From Pelargonium tetragonum (taxonomy: Eukaryota > Streptophyta > Magnoliopsida > Geraniales > Geraniaceae), in assembly GCA_036897445.1 (NCBI GenBank), contig JAYMTL010000068.1, forward strand, positions 35,681 to 99,680: 64,000 nt of DNA, written 5' to 3'. A program made the position numbers and the translations under genes. The notes beneath the pieces were generated by a model that was given only the letters and a program-made list of their open reading frames with translations, made no database searches and was not told where the DNA came from. Shown here piece by piece: positions 24,277-37,723 of the stretch (its first letter is position 1; every line of letters starts with the position of its first letter).

Positions 24277-27200
24277 TTTGAGGGGTTTACTAATAAATGC
24301 CATTGGTTTTGAGTGGCAGAATTCATTTTTCCAAATAAAAATTTAGACTTGACTTCCCTTTGTACTTCCAGTTGAAGCCAAAAGTTTACTCTACAAGGGG
24401 TAAATTCCTTCTCATTTTCATAGAGCCGAGCTCGTGTTTAGGTCTAATTCATTAAGGATGAATAAGTTTAAAAAAATCCAAAGGGGCTCCTTTACTCAAA
24501 AAATCTTCCTTTTTATTAAAGCTTAGTTTAGTCTAGGAATACCCTTCAAAACATTAAGTCGTAGTTTCCCAACTGTACCTTCTGTAGATATGGAGTTCCC
24601 TGGGGCTTTTTGTAAGAATAAGAAGTAGAAGATATAATACGTATCTAGATATAGAAGCGCAGCTGCCTAATGGGGATAATGAGCAAAGCCTTAGAATAAT
24701 CCATAGTAGAACCTCTAACGCTATATATAATTTGTAAACTCACAGGGTTATAAAAAGAAAAAGGACAAAGAAATAGAGTATGAAACACTATAAAGTGTGT
24801 TAAAAGGCACGAAAATGGGCATTTGGTTGGTTTATTACTTAGAAAGCTGAATGTTCTAGACAAAAGACAAGCAAAAAGTTTCTTAAGAGGTTCTTTTATA
24901 GATTACGTTTCTATTTAGTCTGAGGTATATACAATGTTTAGAGTGCTATTTTAATGAGTCGAAATTTCTTATCACCTACTGCTTCAAACTTTTTTCTTAT
25001 GCAGGAGCCCTATAAGGATATTTTCTATTTCACATTACAATATATTTCTATTTGCCATGTTAGAAAAGGAGCGGCTACTTTTCTTCGTTTTATACACTCC
25101 AAAAATGAGAATACTATAAAAAATCTAACAATTACCCTTTTTCTTACTGACTTACTGAACTAAGGTATTAGCCAAGGATAGATAGCTTTTATAGATTAGC
25201 AAGTGATTTAACAGACTTTAGAATTTCCAATCCACTGACTTTTCATTGAGTCACCAGAGTGTAGGTATCCTTTTTAGGTAGTCAAATTCGTTAACCTATA
25301 GTTATTTCTGAGAAAACCTAGCTCAAGATGGCACGCCCGCCGAGAGTTTTGTGTAATTCGGGGAATCCCTAGAGAAGCTTTCTTCCAGTCAATACCCGGA
25401 TGCAGAAGTATATATTAAAAGGTATCCTACAAAAAAGCCCTTTTTGTGGGGAGTTTCGTTCCAGGAGAAAGCATAGAAACATAGCTAGGGGTTCCTATTA
25501 TATAGTTATATAATATAGCGGAATTTTGTAAAGCTACACAATTACAGATACAGATAAATCGGGTTAACCCTTTCAAAACTAGGATATAAGAAACTGCGGA
25601 GTAAAAAATTCAAGACATTTCAATTTCCATTTAGGACCTACTCTAAGGAGTGAGGAAACCTTAAAGAGGTCTTGAAAGTCAAGCTAGAAGGGCTTTAATT
25701 GTTATTATTTAAGGGAAATCCACGGAAATTTTATTATACTAAATAGAAAGCTCTTGAGTACTTTGATAGGCATTGGTTATACCCGCGACTTTTGAAAATA
25801 AAGGAAGAAACACCTTGATAGGGTTATAGTATATTACACAATTGTAAGTTGGATTTGAATCTACTCGTATTATATTCTTAAATATAACTTAGACAGATAT
25901 TGAAGACAAAGAATTTACTGTGGGTTTTCTAACCTATTGGAGGGACAGTTTTACCTAGTTATTAGAATGAAACTTGATATCAGTATTCTAGAATAATTGA
26001 GAAGAAAGAACTTTTTGATTTAAGAGAATACTTATAAAATGAGGCGGGGTATTGTACAATGCTCTTGCCAGGAGCTCCCCGTGTAGTAGAACACACTAAT
26101 TGAAATTATAGAACATTGACGTTATTGAACCCTATTTTATTTTCTAGTTAACTCATATTTAATGCCGAGGGCTTTTTTGCTCTCGTTACTTTAATCAGGG
26201 TAGGGCTTTAAAAAGTAGAATAAAGTTTCTATTTGTCGTAGTAAGGAAAGTGGGAATAAGTTAATAGAGCTAGGTGTCACGTAGTATTTAAGAAATTAAT
26301 ATCAGTATAATATAGAATTGGGACATAAATTTCGTATAGTGTATTGTTGTTTATTTAATTTAATAAGTTTTAATCGGTGGATGTAATTACACTTTCATTT
26401 GGGGGTTATAAGCTCCGGATGTTCAAACTTTCTACAGGAATAGCGGAATCTAAGTAAACTCCTGTAAATGTTTTTATTGTTGAAATTGCTTCTCGAAGAA
26501 GTTTTTTAGTTTTTTGCCAAAGTTGAGCCCCTTGCCTGAGCTATTATATATACGAAGGGTTAGGCCAAAAAGGGACTTGTCAGTTTGACTCTCTGGCGCT
26601 TCTTTTTCAAATACAAGTTTACTGAATTTTCGGTTTATACAACTCCGCTAGCTGTTCACCGGTTCATAAAGCCCCTGTCCTTTGGGATTTTAGCTACCAG
26701 TATTAGTCGATTCTTACCAGATTTATGGTAACACTAAATGGGATTTCTTGAATTAAGAGAACTCAAGCTAATAGGAAAAACTTCAGTAAACCGGGAAAGG
26801 GTAAGATAGTATAAACTAACAAAAACATAAGGTGCCCTTTTGTTCTAAGTGAAAAGAGCCCCTTATAAATATAAGTAACCAGAACTCTTTATCTTAACTT
26901 CTAAGCTTAAAGGGGGTCCTTGTGTATTCCAAAAAGCATATACTTAAAAGGATTTCCGGGGAAGCCCTTGTATACAATATCGATATAAAGTTAAAGTCTC
27001 AATACTAAGGCATTTATTATCAAACAAGTAGACACCAAACATCGATATCAAAAGAGGCCCTGATCTTTTGTTCAACCCCCGCAAAGTCTTAAAAAAATCT
27101 AACTAATAACCTGTTCCTTTAGAGTCAAAAAGGGGACGCTTATGGGAGCGAGAATTACTCGATTCAGTGCATTTACAAGGCTTCGTAGTTTTAGGATAAA

Positions 27201-30200
27201 GCAAGGGGGTTCTTTATAGGTATATAACTTGATTCTCTTTCTACAAGACACCGGTCGAAGAAGAAGAATTTCCCCCTGTATAATAGGCAAGAAAGTCTGG
27301 ATAAACCTTTTAAAATCCCTTACTAGTAACTTGCTGGGCCCTTTCAAGAGGGAGCCCTTAGCTACGCACGATACCATCCCCTTGGTTAGACTGCAATTGC
27401 AAAAAAAAAGTAAAACAAAAGAACTCCTTCAAAACTCAGCAAAACCTTATATATCTATTTAATTGGTGAGAAGAGATTAAGAGGGATATAAGATTTTCAA
27501 AAAAGTCTAATTGAAATAAATATTAGAGAATTACCTGTGCCAAAGAGCCTTTTGCCTTATAGTTACTTTAACAGCTATGACTCAGATTGATTACCTTCCC
27601 GATTTTTAGATAAAGACCTCTCTTGCTTCACACGGGTCTTTTGCAATAAGATATATAAGCAAGTCTAAGCCCGCAATATAAGGATACCCCTAAATATCCA
27701 GATAAAGTAGAGCCTCGGCTTTTCTAGTTTTTCCTAAAACTTTAACACTATAAATTATAAGACTTTGTAAGGTCAGAGTCGGGCTTACCCACGAGGAGCC
27801 TGTTCTTTTCCAGAAAAGAGTCAATAAGATTTTCTTTTTTCTTTTCCTATATACTTTCAGCACGCATTAGAGTTTTTAGGTCCAATTTATATAAACTGTA
27901 AAGGGACTTCAGAATTTACAAGGTTCAATGGAAATGACATGGTTTACGCTTTTAATATTTGATTGTAGGGCAATTCCCAAAACAGGGGAATGAATAAAGA
28001 GAAGCCTTAGAAAGTAGAGTAAGTTAATCATCCTCTTTTGTCTCGAATTAGGTTAGGGCAACCCTTCTATTTAACATAGCTCAAGGCTCTTGCTAGATTG
28101 CGATGTTTTTGTTGTAGTTTATGAGATCTAGTTGTTGAGGCTTTTTTATATTTATAAAGTATCCACAAATTTTTTTTTGTAAAAGAAGGCTGTGATAGTG
28201 TAGTATGGTCAATCAAAGTTCTTATACCCTTACATAGAGCTCTTAAGCTAGAATCTTTATCTTTTTTAAAGAGTGGGTCTAAAGGGCATTTCTACGCTGA
28301 AATTCATGTGCTCGTATCAATCAAAGGGAATACACCTAATAGAAAGGTTAATTTTTTGCGGCAACCCGCTTGCCTGAGTTATGTCTTTCATTCTCCACCA
28401 AAGGAAACTGCTTACTCTCCTGGTGCCTGGTGATCAAAAGCTAGAGGATCCCGTAAACTATTATAAATATAGAATGTAAAAAAGGAAATTTTTTGATTTC
28501 GAATAAGGCAGCTGGGAGGTTGTAAAAGAAGAGAGCTTTATCAGTTTTGAGTTATGCGTAAGCGCCGGTAGGTATACTTTCTTTTTTTAGACATACCCCT
28601 TAGTCTTGACAAGGTAAACTTAAAAGGGGGATAAAGACTGAGTTGAACTAAGTAATATTTATAAGCAGCTATGTTTGAAGCTTCTCAGGTTTCCCGCTTT
28701 TTCTAATTCTAATCTAAACCAAAGTCTCTCTGGATAATGTGAAATAAAGAATTTTGTAGTCCAAGTAGGGGTACTTTATAACCCCGTGTAATTGTGAGGT
28801 TTTTTACTTAATAGGGCGAGCTTGAACTATAAACGAGAGGTATTTACTTGTGAATAGGACCCCCGAAGACTCTGAGAGCAATTCTCTATTTCTGGAAAGG
28901 CTAAGTGTTGCTTCAGGTAGGTAACTGGAAGAAAAACTACTCAGAATAGAATGTAGTAAATCCTTTATTTAGGTTAAGGTCTTTATAACGTAACAGTAAT
29001 CCTTATTTTCGGGTTTAGGAATGCCCTTTCTAAAAGGGGCGCTCTTGTTTAATTAAATAGTAAAAGTCTTAGGCGAATCCCTAAATTAATTCATAACTTT
29101 ACCCGTTTTAACTGGAGGCTGGGTTAGAAGGGGGCTCTATAGGATAATTTGACCTCTTTTGTCACTAAAATGAAAGGGAAGTTTACCGAGTACTAAATCG
29201 ATCTTAGTATAAAGCCTTAACTCTCAAACTTTGAGAAGACTAACTAGATTATATAACATAAAAAGCTCCCTGTCTCTTAAAAAAGTAACTTGTGGAGTCC
29301 CTTTACAGGTTAGTACTGGAGCTTATAAACCTAAAAATGCCTTACACTAAAAATTCCTATTCGGGAACTTTTGCAGCCGTTGGGTTTTAGAACCTATATG
29401 GATTGACTTTTCACTTACTGTAAATTAACCTGCGGAGTTAGGTACTCAATAAAAATTATCTTTTTTACAGACTTTTTGTAAGTTTATAGTATATAAATAA
29501 AGGGTCGTTTACTTTAGTATTACCAGCTCTAGAACATCCGCTAGAGTAGCTTTGAAATGCTTTTATTCTACGAGGGATTCCCCAACCCCCAAGAAGGAGA
29601 CTTAAAAAATCAAGACTTTCCCTTTCTAGGATAGGCGGTTTTTGTAATGTTGGCTTTTTATTTGACCGAAATTCCAAAGCTTCTAATTGAAAGGGTTTCC
29701 TTGTAAAAACCCGTTACTTTTTCATATTTTTGGTACTATATTAGCAGTTTTGTAAGGGTGTTTGCCGGAGTAAAGGTCCCAGATTTCAACAGATATAAAT
29801 TTATAGCGAGTCTGTTTTGATTCTATCCTCAGACGTACTTTAAGTGCTTTTCTATTGGCCGGTATTCTAATACTTTCATTTTCCTAATAGGGGTTTGACG
29901 GAAGTTAACTTTGTAACTCAGTAATATTGCTTTTTAAGTCTTACAGTTTCGCAGAGTTAGAGATTTAGGTTTCGGATAGAATAATAAAATGAAACCAAAG
30001 GTTCTCTTAGAGGTTTATGAAGTTATACTAAAGTTAGAAATTTTCAGAAAGAATTATAGACAAGCTTTTTTCTTAAAAAAAGTTCTCTCATAGTTATTTT
30101 AAAGGGTTTTTAGATAAGCCTAATTCGAAGTAGAGGACTTATCTGCGATACCTTTGTTTGAGAATTCTGACTTATTTCTTGCTATTTATTACTAAAGGAC

Positions 30201-31973
30201 TCAAACTTTATGAGCCTGCCCTGCGGTATAACTTACAAAAGTCCCTGACAAATTTGTTGTGCTATATTAACCTATAACTAACTATAAAAACCAATATGCT
30301 TTGATAGAAAAAGAAAGGGATCACGACTTCAATTTTCAAGGTTTCAAGGCTAGAGAAACTTCCTTTAATAGAGCTAGCCTTATTTACATTTACTAAAGAT
30401 CATACAAGTTATAGAGTCCATTAACTGACCGAGTAAGGGCTATTGGTTTGAACCTTTCTAACTTTTTGTAATACAGGGACTCTCTACATAACAAAACTCT
30501 TACAGGAATATAGCAGCCCCTACTCTGCAAGTTATAAGAAAGTCTAAAGTAAGCCCCTAGCACATGGGTTTCCTGTAAAGTTTTAACTTATACATTAAGT
30601 TTTCTAAAGAAATTAGAGAGAAAGATGTTGATGTAATCTTTATCCGGCAGTATATTGTCTAAGTTTATTAATTCTACTTTCGTACTTTCCGATATAGAAC
30701 AGTCCTACGATGCTTTTGTTAGATGTTAGAACCTGTAACTAAGATAGGATATCCTTGATAAATGAACTTAAATCGGGTGGTTTTATCTCTAGAAAGTTTG
30801 CTGTGGACTACTTTGTCAATCTAAACTAGTTTTTTAGAGGACCCCTATTTGAATTTGAAGTTGAGGGCACAACGCGAGGGATGATATTAGGTTCTTTAGA
30901 TTCAGAATCTTTCTGAGGTACCGGGGGAGAGTTAACAATAAGTACCAGAATATTTATTGCATTTAAACGCCTTCTGGGTCTAGAAGGGCGAGGCTCTTGT
31001 TATTCCTTAGCTGCGACTTTCGGGCTGGTTGTATAATACCTGGAGTTGAGTTTAACTCTTTAAACTTTCAATTTGCAGGCCAAGTTTCGTACCTAGTTTT
31101 TGTCCTGTCAATATAACTTTTTCTTAGCAGGGGACCCGTGCCTTTAACTAATAAAGAAAAAATCCTGGGTTTCTTTCTCAAGAAGGGCGGTAAGCTCTTT
31201 AAGTCTATTTACAAACCGGCACAAAACCCCATTATATTTTATACTTGATTTTCCTAATATTCTTGTTCTTGTGGCTCAAAATTGACTTACAACTTGTCTT
31301 GTTATGCTTTTTTATCCTTTCTAAACCTAAAAAAGCTTGCTATTTAAAGTGCTTCTCCGTTTACTTAATTACCTCTCTAAAAAGTGGGACTCTTTCAAAG
31401 AAGTCCACCCTTGCCTTGCCCGCTGTATAGAGTGGGTCTCTATGTCCGGAAAACTATTAGCAGTGTCTTAATCCTATAGATATTACTTTTCCTTTGTTAA
31501 CTTCCCAAGCAAAGTATCTTTGAAGTTTCATTCCTTGTACCTAAAAATGCCATTACTTATCATATTATTCATTGTATGAAGTCGTATAAACCCTGTATAT
31601 TTTGTGAATTTTAAAGCGGGTCTACTTACGTCTTGGGCCCACCTATTTGCTTGTATAGCACGTAGCTTAAGTAAAAAAAGGGGAATATAGAAATCAAGGA
31701 CGTCCTGCCCGGGTTTTGACGGGAAATGCATTACATAAAGCCTATTTAAGAACCAAGAAGTTTTAAGATAAGCTTATTTATAAGGTCGTACAAGTAACAT
31801 TACTATAAGTATTAGCCCCTTATCCCATCCCGGAATCTATTAAATGTATACTCTATATATTAGAAAGCTACAAACTCAAAACCCTTTGCTAGTAGAAGTC
31901 TATTTCCTAAGAACAAGAACTCCCTTTTCGTTAACCTAATCTTATTCTGATGCATGCTTATAATATCCTTATT

Positions 31974-31983
31974 CCCTACGGGG
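31974..31983. repeat. Second TACG tetraloop hairpin
   Basis: CCC, loop TACG, GGG, exactly repeating the core at 1551-1560. The stem is three base pairs, against five in the first copy. Two separate copies of a UNCG-type loop in A+T-rich DNA suggest RNA-level folding, though no transcript can be inferred. Confidence 0.8.
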
Positions 31984-34900
31984 CTTCCTTCTTAGTTTTG
32001 TCATAAAGAGTTGAAAACTTTATAAAATCCTTTTACCTCATTTAATCTTTTACTTTTCCCTTTTTAGAGTGTCCGCTATAGGGCAAGAAGGGCCCGTTTA
32101 CTCAAGGAGTAATAAATAGACTTTCACTAATCGGAGATTTAGGGACAAAAAAGGGAATCCTATAATAAGATTAAGCAGGCAGTGTCCCCGATACGTCCTC
32201 TCGTTAATAAATAACTTTGATAAGGTAGTAGTTTAAGTATAAAGAACCCTATTAAGGTAAGGTTTCAGGTTTGCTCTATATGCCTTAAGCAGTTTCTTTC
32301 AGAGGTTCCACCTTATTTTGTGCTTTTTTAGGCAAGAAATTCTCCTTACATCTACCACCCCTAAAAAGCGGGGATTCCGTAAGACTTCCGGGAACTGAAA
32401 ATAACTAAAGAACAAAAAGAATTTAATACAAAAGCCTTATGAAATACAAGTTTAATATACAAAAATCTAGAATTTGTGCCTCATAATCGGGTATATAAAG
32501 ACTTTAGTCATGAGAAAGAATTCGTTACTCCAGTAATAAAAAGGAGAACAATTACTCTAGGGTTATATAAAACCACAGGCTTTTGCCTTTAAAAAATTCT
32601 ATCTGTTAATCCAATTCGCCTCTGTACTACCACGGAACTTCTAAAGGATTTAAGATCCCAAAGAAACTGCTAGCTTATCCGTCTATAGACTCCTAAACGA
32701 AAACGGGGACTTCCCTTTAAGTTATATAATAGCTAACTTTTAAGAGAAAAGTTCTTAAGAAAAACACGGGTTATAGGTTTACCAAGCCGTTGCTGAGTCA
32801 AAAAGTCTAAAAATCCTGTAACTATTTAAAGAGCAGGCTACTTCAACTAGGAAAAACTCTTATATTATTATATTAAGAGAGGCTCAAAAGTGTACCCAAC
32901 CCTCTTTGTTTGCCTGTGAATTTGCTACAGTTATATAGCATACCCGAGGGGAAAAAGAGAGCTTCTATGCATAGCACACCTATCTATTATCTATGTATAA
33001 CTAGCTCAATTTTTATAAAAATTCTTGTCTATACCGAAAGTTCTATAACTTTTTAAGGTGAATAGTCCATTTATTAGGGCCCTTTATAATACAATCATAT
33101 CCGCTTAAGGAAGCTTTTTCAACCTACAAAACGAGTTTTGATACTTACTTCTATTCTTTAATACGGAGTTCTCCGGTTCTGAATGAGCCATACCCTTAAA
33201 AACACATAAATTGAAGTTCGATTTGTCTTAGTCTTTTTGCTCTGTCTATATGAGGAATAAGAATGTAGAAGGGGTAAGAAAGTTTATAAACCCATGGTGG
33301 GGAATAAGTAATAAGGTAAGGCTAATCGCCGAAATATATAAAAGTCAAACTTATCCTGGAGGCACACTACTTCCTTTTTAGTTAAACACGCCCTTATTTT
33401 ACGTTAAGAGTTTGCTATCTTTCTCTGACTTCCCGAGTGCTTTACTCTGAATATAGCTGGGCAAGAATCCACTTTCACGTATTAGAAGAAAGCTTGCACT
33501 TATGCTGGAGTCCCTCTTTCTAGTTAACGATTTGTAGTATACCTCTGCTAGTTAAAAGGCTCCGTTTGTGGGATATATAAATAAGTGTCACCTCGTTTAC
33601 CGCTGCAATTCTTGTTATTGATTTTCTCTGGTTTTATAGGAATAAAAAAACTCGGGAATACTCTAAAAGGAAACCTTTCAACTAGGGACCCGCCTAAAAA
33701 TATCCCGAAGAGGACTTCCTTGTTAATTAATATGGAAGTTCGAGGCTCAACTCTACTTTTTATTAAATCTCACGCTTGGAGATCCGCCGCTTATCAGCAA
33801 TTTTATACAAGTAGAAGTTTTTATTATATTAAGAGTGTTACTGTACACCTTCTAATTTTTTATTGAATTGAAAATTTTTGATCCCGGCTCGCAGAGTAGG
33901 ATGCCATCCTTTTTAATCCCCCTGGGTCTAGTAAAGCTACATATCAAATTCCAAAGCCGCTGAGCTAAACAGGGCCTTTCTATTTACAATTACCAGTAAA
34001 CTTGAAAGTCAAAATAAGAAAATAATGTAGTGATGCGAGGAAAACTTGATAAAAGCACTCAATTCACTGTGTTAAGACTTTTTCGGATTTCATTTCTTTA
34101 TGTTCTATAAAGCCCCGTCAATTCTTAAAAATAACGCATAAGTGCAGAGTTGTAATTCAGCTTTAAAAATCTGAGGTAAAGTCTAATAACTAAGGCAGGG
34201 GCCTAATTCGTTAAATCCGAAGCCTCGAATAAGTCTGGATACTAGACTCCGCAGTGCTTATTATTTCTTGGGATATTTTACTTTTCGCTTGTTAAAATCC
34301 AGGAGGAGTCTTTTTTTTATACTCTAAGGGATTTCTTTAAAGGAATCCGCAATTCGTATAAATTCGTTTTTGCACGCCTTCTAATTTCTCTTAAAATTGA
34401 AACTCCTTAGAAGTTTTAGTAGTATAAACATAAGTTTTTCTACACTTACTTATAACTGGAGTTAATGGTAATAAAGGGAACAAGGGAGCCTAGGGGTATT
34501 TTACACTTCAAAGAAATTTGAAAAAGAAATTACTAACTTGAGTTTAAGCCCCCTTTTTTAGGGTTTCTTAATTTAAGGAAGGGAATGCCATTTATAGGCG
34601 AATTTCTCTTTTTCCGACTCTTTATATCTTTAAAAATCTTTTATCTTAAAATGTACGAGGTCTAGCTAAAGCCCCCAGTAGAGTAAAGTGTTTCAAATCC
34701 TTTTTTATTCGAAGTTACAATCAAGAAAAACAGAGCAGTTCCTGCGGGAGGGCACTAATATGTAAGTACTATGAGTTTCTAATTTCGAAAGCATAAACTT
34801 CTTTTTAGATAAGACAAGACCCGATTAAACCTGTGATACATCTTTATAGTTATATTAGGTTTTTTAGTTTTGGCTTCTAAATTTGATAACTAAGGTCAAA

Positions 34901-36146
34901 GCCAGGTCGCTTAATATAAAGTAAATTCTGCTTGTCATCAGATTTGAACCCTTAAAATTAACAAGTGCCCTGTGTTCACGTTTATAATGTATAAATCTTA
35001 GATAAACTCAGTGCAGTTGGCATAATCACTAGCTTTTTTAATCTTACATAGCTTAAAGTTAAGTGGATTTAACCTAGATGTTTAATAAGGAATTTCTTAG
35101 CAACTCATTTATTGTGTGCTACAACTTGTCAAGAACAAAAAAAGCAACTGTGTAGTGTATAAAAGTCAAATAAGACATTAGCCGCCCTCCATAAATACCA
35201 TTCTAAAAAGGGGCTCCTCTGGCACTGGAATTGCCCTTTCGACAAGACTAAAGAATACATACTACTTGAGATAATAAGTAGCTCCTTGTTAAAACCGGAA
35301 GCTTTTTCCTAATTAGGACCTATAAAGGCAGAAAATGACAAGTGTACCTAATTTTAAGTAGCTACTCACGAATTTACTTGTTCAGTATACTCTAAGGGAT
35401 TAGGGACGCAAATCCCTATCCTAAGATATTTAAAACAGAAGCTCTTGTTTATATAACTAGTGTATATTGGGACTGCCCTACTCGAACCCTATACTTTGAC
35501 TTTAGTTAGCTTGTGATTGCAAAGATATTTGTTATTTTTTTATTAAAGCAGCGCACTTAGTTTTTTCTATATAGTACTGTTAGAGCTTGGTAAAAGTCTT
35601 TCATTGGAAAAGCAGTAAATCCACAAGCAATCGTACGCAGAGGCCGGGGGCAAAAAGCCATGGAATAACCTTTTTACGAAATATCTTTCCTTGATCGGTG
35701 GCTAGCTTAGAACTTAAATAAAAGATCAAAGTGTCTCTTAATAAAATTTCATCTAAGTTGAACAAGTGCTCTATTTCAAATTTCAAAGTATCTCAAAATC
35801 TTAGCTTAATTTGTATATAAAACAAGGCTTTTCTCAGCACTCTGTTAGGAACCTACCCTTTGTGATATAACATATAAGAGCTAACCCTAAAATTTTATAT
35901 ACTCCAAAAGCCTCTATCGGAAACCCTAAAAGTTCTACACGCATTCCTTTAGCAGGGGGAAATGAAATATACGAGTCTCGCAAGCTAAAGTAAGATGTAG
36001 GTATTTTAGGATAGCCGCATACAGCATAAGTTTTTCTAATAGGGTACTCAATTAATCAAATATATATATAGAGTCTTACTTAAAATCTAATAGTTCAAAA
36101 CTTGCGAGACCCTTGGAAAAAAGAAAATTTAGCGCATTCAGTAGGA

Positions 36147-36172
36147 CTATGAATTCTCTGGAGAATTCATAG
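36147..36172. repeat. Hairpin, 12-bp perfect stem, 2-nt spacer
   Basis: CTATGAATTCTC, spacer TG, then its exact reverse complement. The two EcoRI-type GAATTC words are part of the arms. Roughly 0.01 matches of this quality at a given spacer are expected per window. As DNA it could be a cruciform or a dimer-binding operator; as RNA the two-base loop would open to a larger one. No neighbouring gene supports an operator role. Confidence 0.95.
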
Positions 36173-36939
36173 GATAACAAAAAGTGCAGTAACTTATTAG
36201 TTTATGATAGCTAATTAATTACAAATTTTAAAAAGGACTCCCTTTGCCCCTTTGCGTCTAATGTTAGTAGTACAACCCCAAGGATTTCCTTAAAATACGA
36301 GCAGGCCTCTCGCGGGATTCCCCCTATCGAGTTTATATACAGAGCAGAAAGAACCCTTATTTAGGTTTAGGACCTCCTTTTAGTAAAGTAAAGAGTTTAA
36401 AACTCCTATTTTATTAGATCTTGAATACACCGGTTAAGCTAAGTTATTCAGAACTTTCTAATTTTGTAGAAATGGTATAGGTTTACGTGCGAGATATCCT
36501 CAAAGGTTCCTTTTGCTCTCCAGAAACTTATAGAAACTCTAATTATCAAAAGGGAAGTACCAATCTAAGTAAAACCCCAGCAAAGGCCCTTCTGATGAGG
36601 AAACTCTTTTCATTTTTTGAGTAGGAGATTTTAACCGGAGTCAGGTTATTTTTAATTCATGCGAATGCTGGTTAAGGTATGGTATTTTATATGAATCTAA
36701 GGTATCGCAGATAAAAGTGTGTCTCTCTGTTTCTTTCTTGTAAGAGTTAAGTTTACTGAAATTCCTAAAGAAATAGATATAATGTCTTTTTGTACAAAGT
36801 GCTCATAACTGACTTAAGCTGGGCGATATTGTTGCTATAGCGAACAAAAGTGCTTAATCTTATTAAGCCTTCATAAAAAAGGTGGTACTTTTAAGTAGCC
36901 CCGCCCAGTTAACTAAATCTAGGTGTCCCCTAACTCCAT

Positions 36940-36949
36940 CCCTTAAGGG
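36940..36949. repeat. CCCTTAAGGG palindrome, copy 3
   Basis: Third exact copy of the 10-bp palindrome also found at 3569 and 4422, some 32 kb away from the other two. Flanks differ, so it is not part of a longer duplicated block. Confidence 0.85.
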
Positions 36950-37700
36950 CTGCTTTTCATTATAAAAGGAAATCGTAATATGAGATTGTACCCGGAGTTC
37001 ACTTTAGTAGTTTCCTCCTTATTTACGGGAATGCGGAGTTTTTTGCAAAGATACCCTACCTACGCAAAATCCATCTAGATAATAAGATAATAAGCCAGGG
37101 TTTTTAATGCGGGAAATCTCCTTATCTCATATTAAGTGAAAAGGCTTCTAGGGGGTTCTATTTAGATAAAATCCATGACATGTAAAGAACGCATTACTAC
37201 AAGAATCCTTTAGCTTTGAATAATACCCGACTCGCGGAGACCGAGATTTCCGTTGAGAAAAGCTATACTTATTCTTCTAAAATGCACAAAGTTGGGATAC
37301 TTTAGACTCCAAAGAAGTCTTATGACATATTTTTAACTTAAATCCGGTTATAAATTTTTGTTTTTCTATAATTCTCGTCATTTTGTTCACTATAAGTTTG
37401 AAAAAGAGAGATCCTCAATACAAATATTAGTAAACTTTTTTTAAGTAGATTTCCCAACAGCGTGGAAAAGACTATGCCGATAAAGGTGCCCTTCATGTTT
37501 CTTTGCTTAGTGCAGGTTCAATAGGGAGGATTCGTCTTTTATTTAGGAGTTTCCTTGGAAAGTCTTACTAACTCTAAGGAGGATAAAACGTTAATTGCTC
37601 ACTAGAAAGATAAAAGATATCTGTATGCGGATCCCCTAACTCTTTTCTTTCCAAAGTATACAGGACGGGCTTCTCTCCCTTACTGTATGACACACTAGGC

Positions 37701-37723
37701 TGCCTATAAAAATTTTTTAGGCA
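37701..37723. repeat. Near-perfect inverted repeat with A/T core
   Basis: TGCCTA pairs with TAGGCA, and inside them AAAAA pairs with TTTTT. A single unpaired T lies at 37,707. The whole element behaves as an 11-bp hairpin with one bulge and almost no loop. Confidence 0.8.

Larger units (their letters stand above)
21760..36146. other. Non-coding stretch, no gene recognised
   Basis: About ten short frames of 61-93 codons lie on both strands and none has a recognisable product. The frame at 27,229-27,462 plus overlaps 27,099-27,377 minus, so at least one is spurious. The frame at 31,245-31,430 begins with a run of hydrophobic residues, but T-rich DNA gives this by itself. A run of 12 A lies at 22,939-22,950. 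Hairpins at 24,261 and 31,974 and cores at 27,336, 31,131, 31,635, 32,090, 33,077 and 33,685 are the only ordered structures noticed. GGAGCTCC occurs at 26,071-26,078. Confidence 0.6.

Noticed and set aside
24421-24440. GAGCCGAGCTCGTG as a group II intron domain V start
   Set aside because: The remaining conserved domain V stem, bulge and tetraloop are absent.
27099-27462. Overlapping frames on opposite strands (92 and 77 codons)
   Set aside because: Both are within chance length and they mirror each other over a locally stop-poor stretch. Neither has recognisable features.
1937-27951. 15-bp repeat ACATGGTTTACGCTT at 1937 and 27,937 (22 of 25 bases match when extended)
   Set aside because: Around ten 15-base matches, and about one 22-of-25 match, are expected by chance in a window this size.
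36061-36070. TATATATATA run as a promoter or origin
   Set aside because: It is a short dinucleotide repeat, common in this composition, with no supporting context. Similar runs occur near 17,280 and 50,190.
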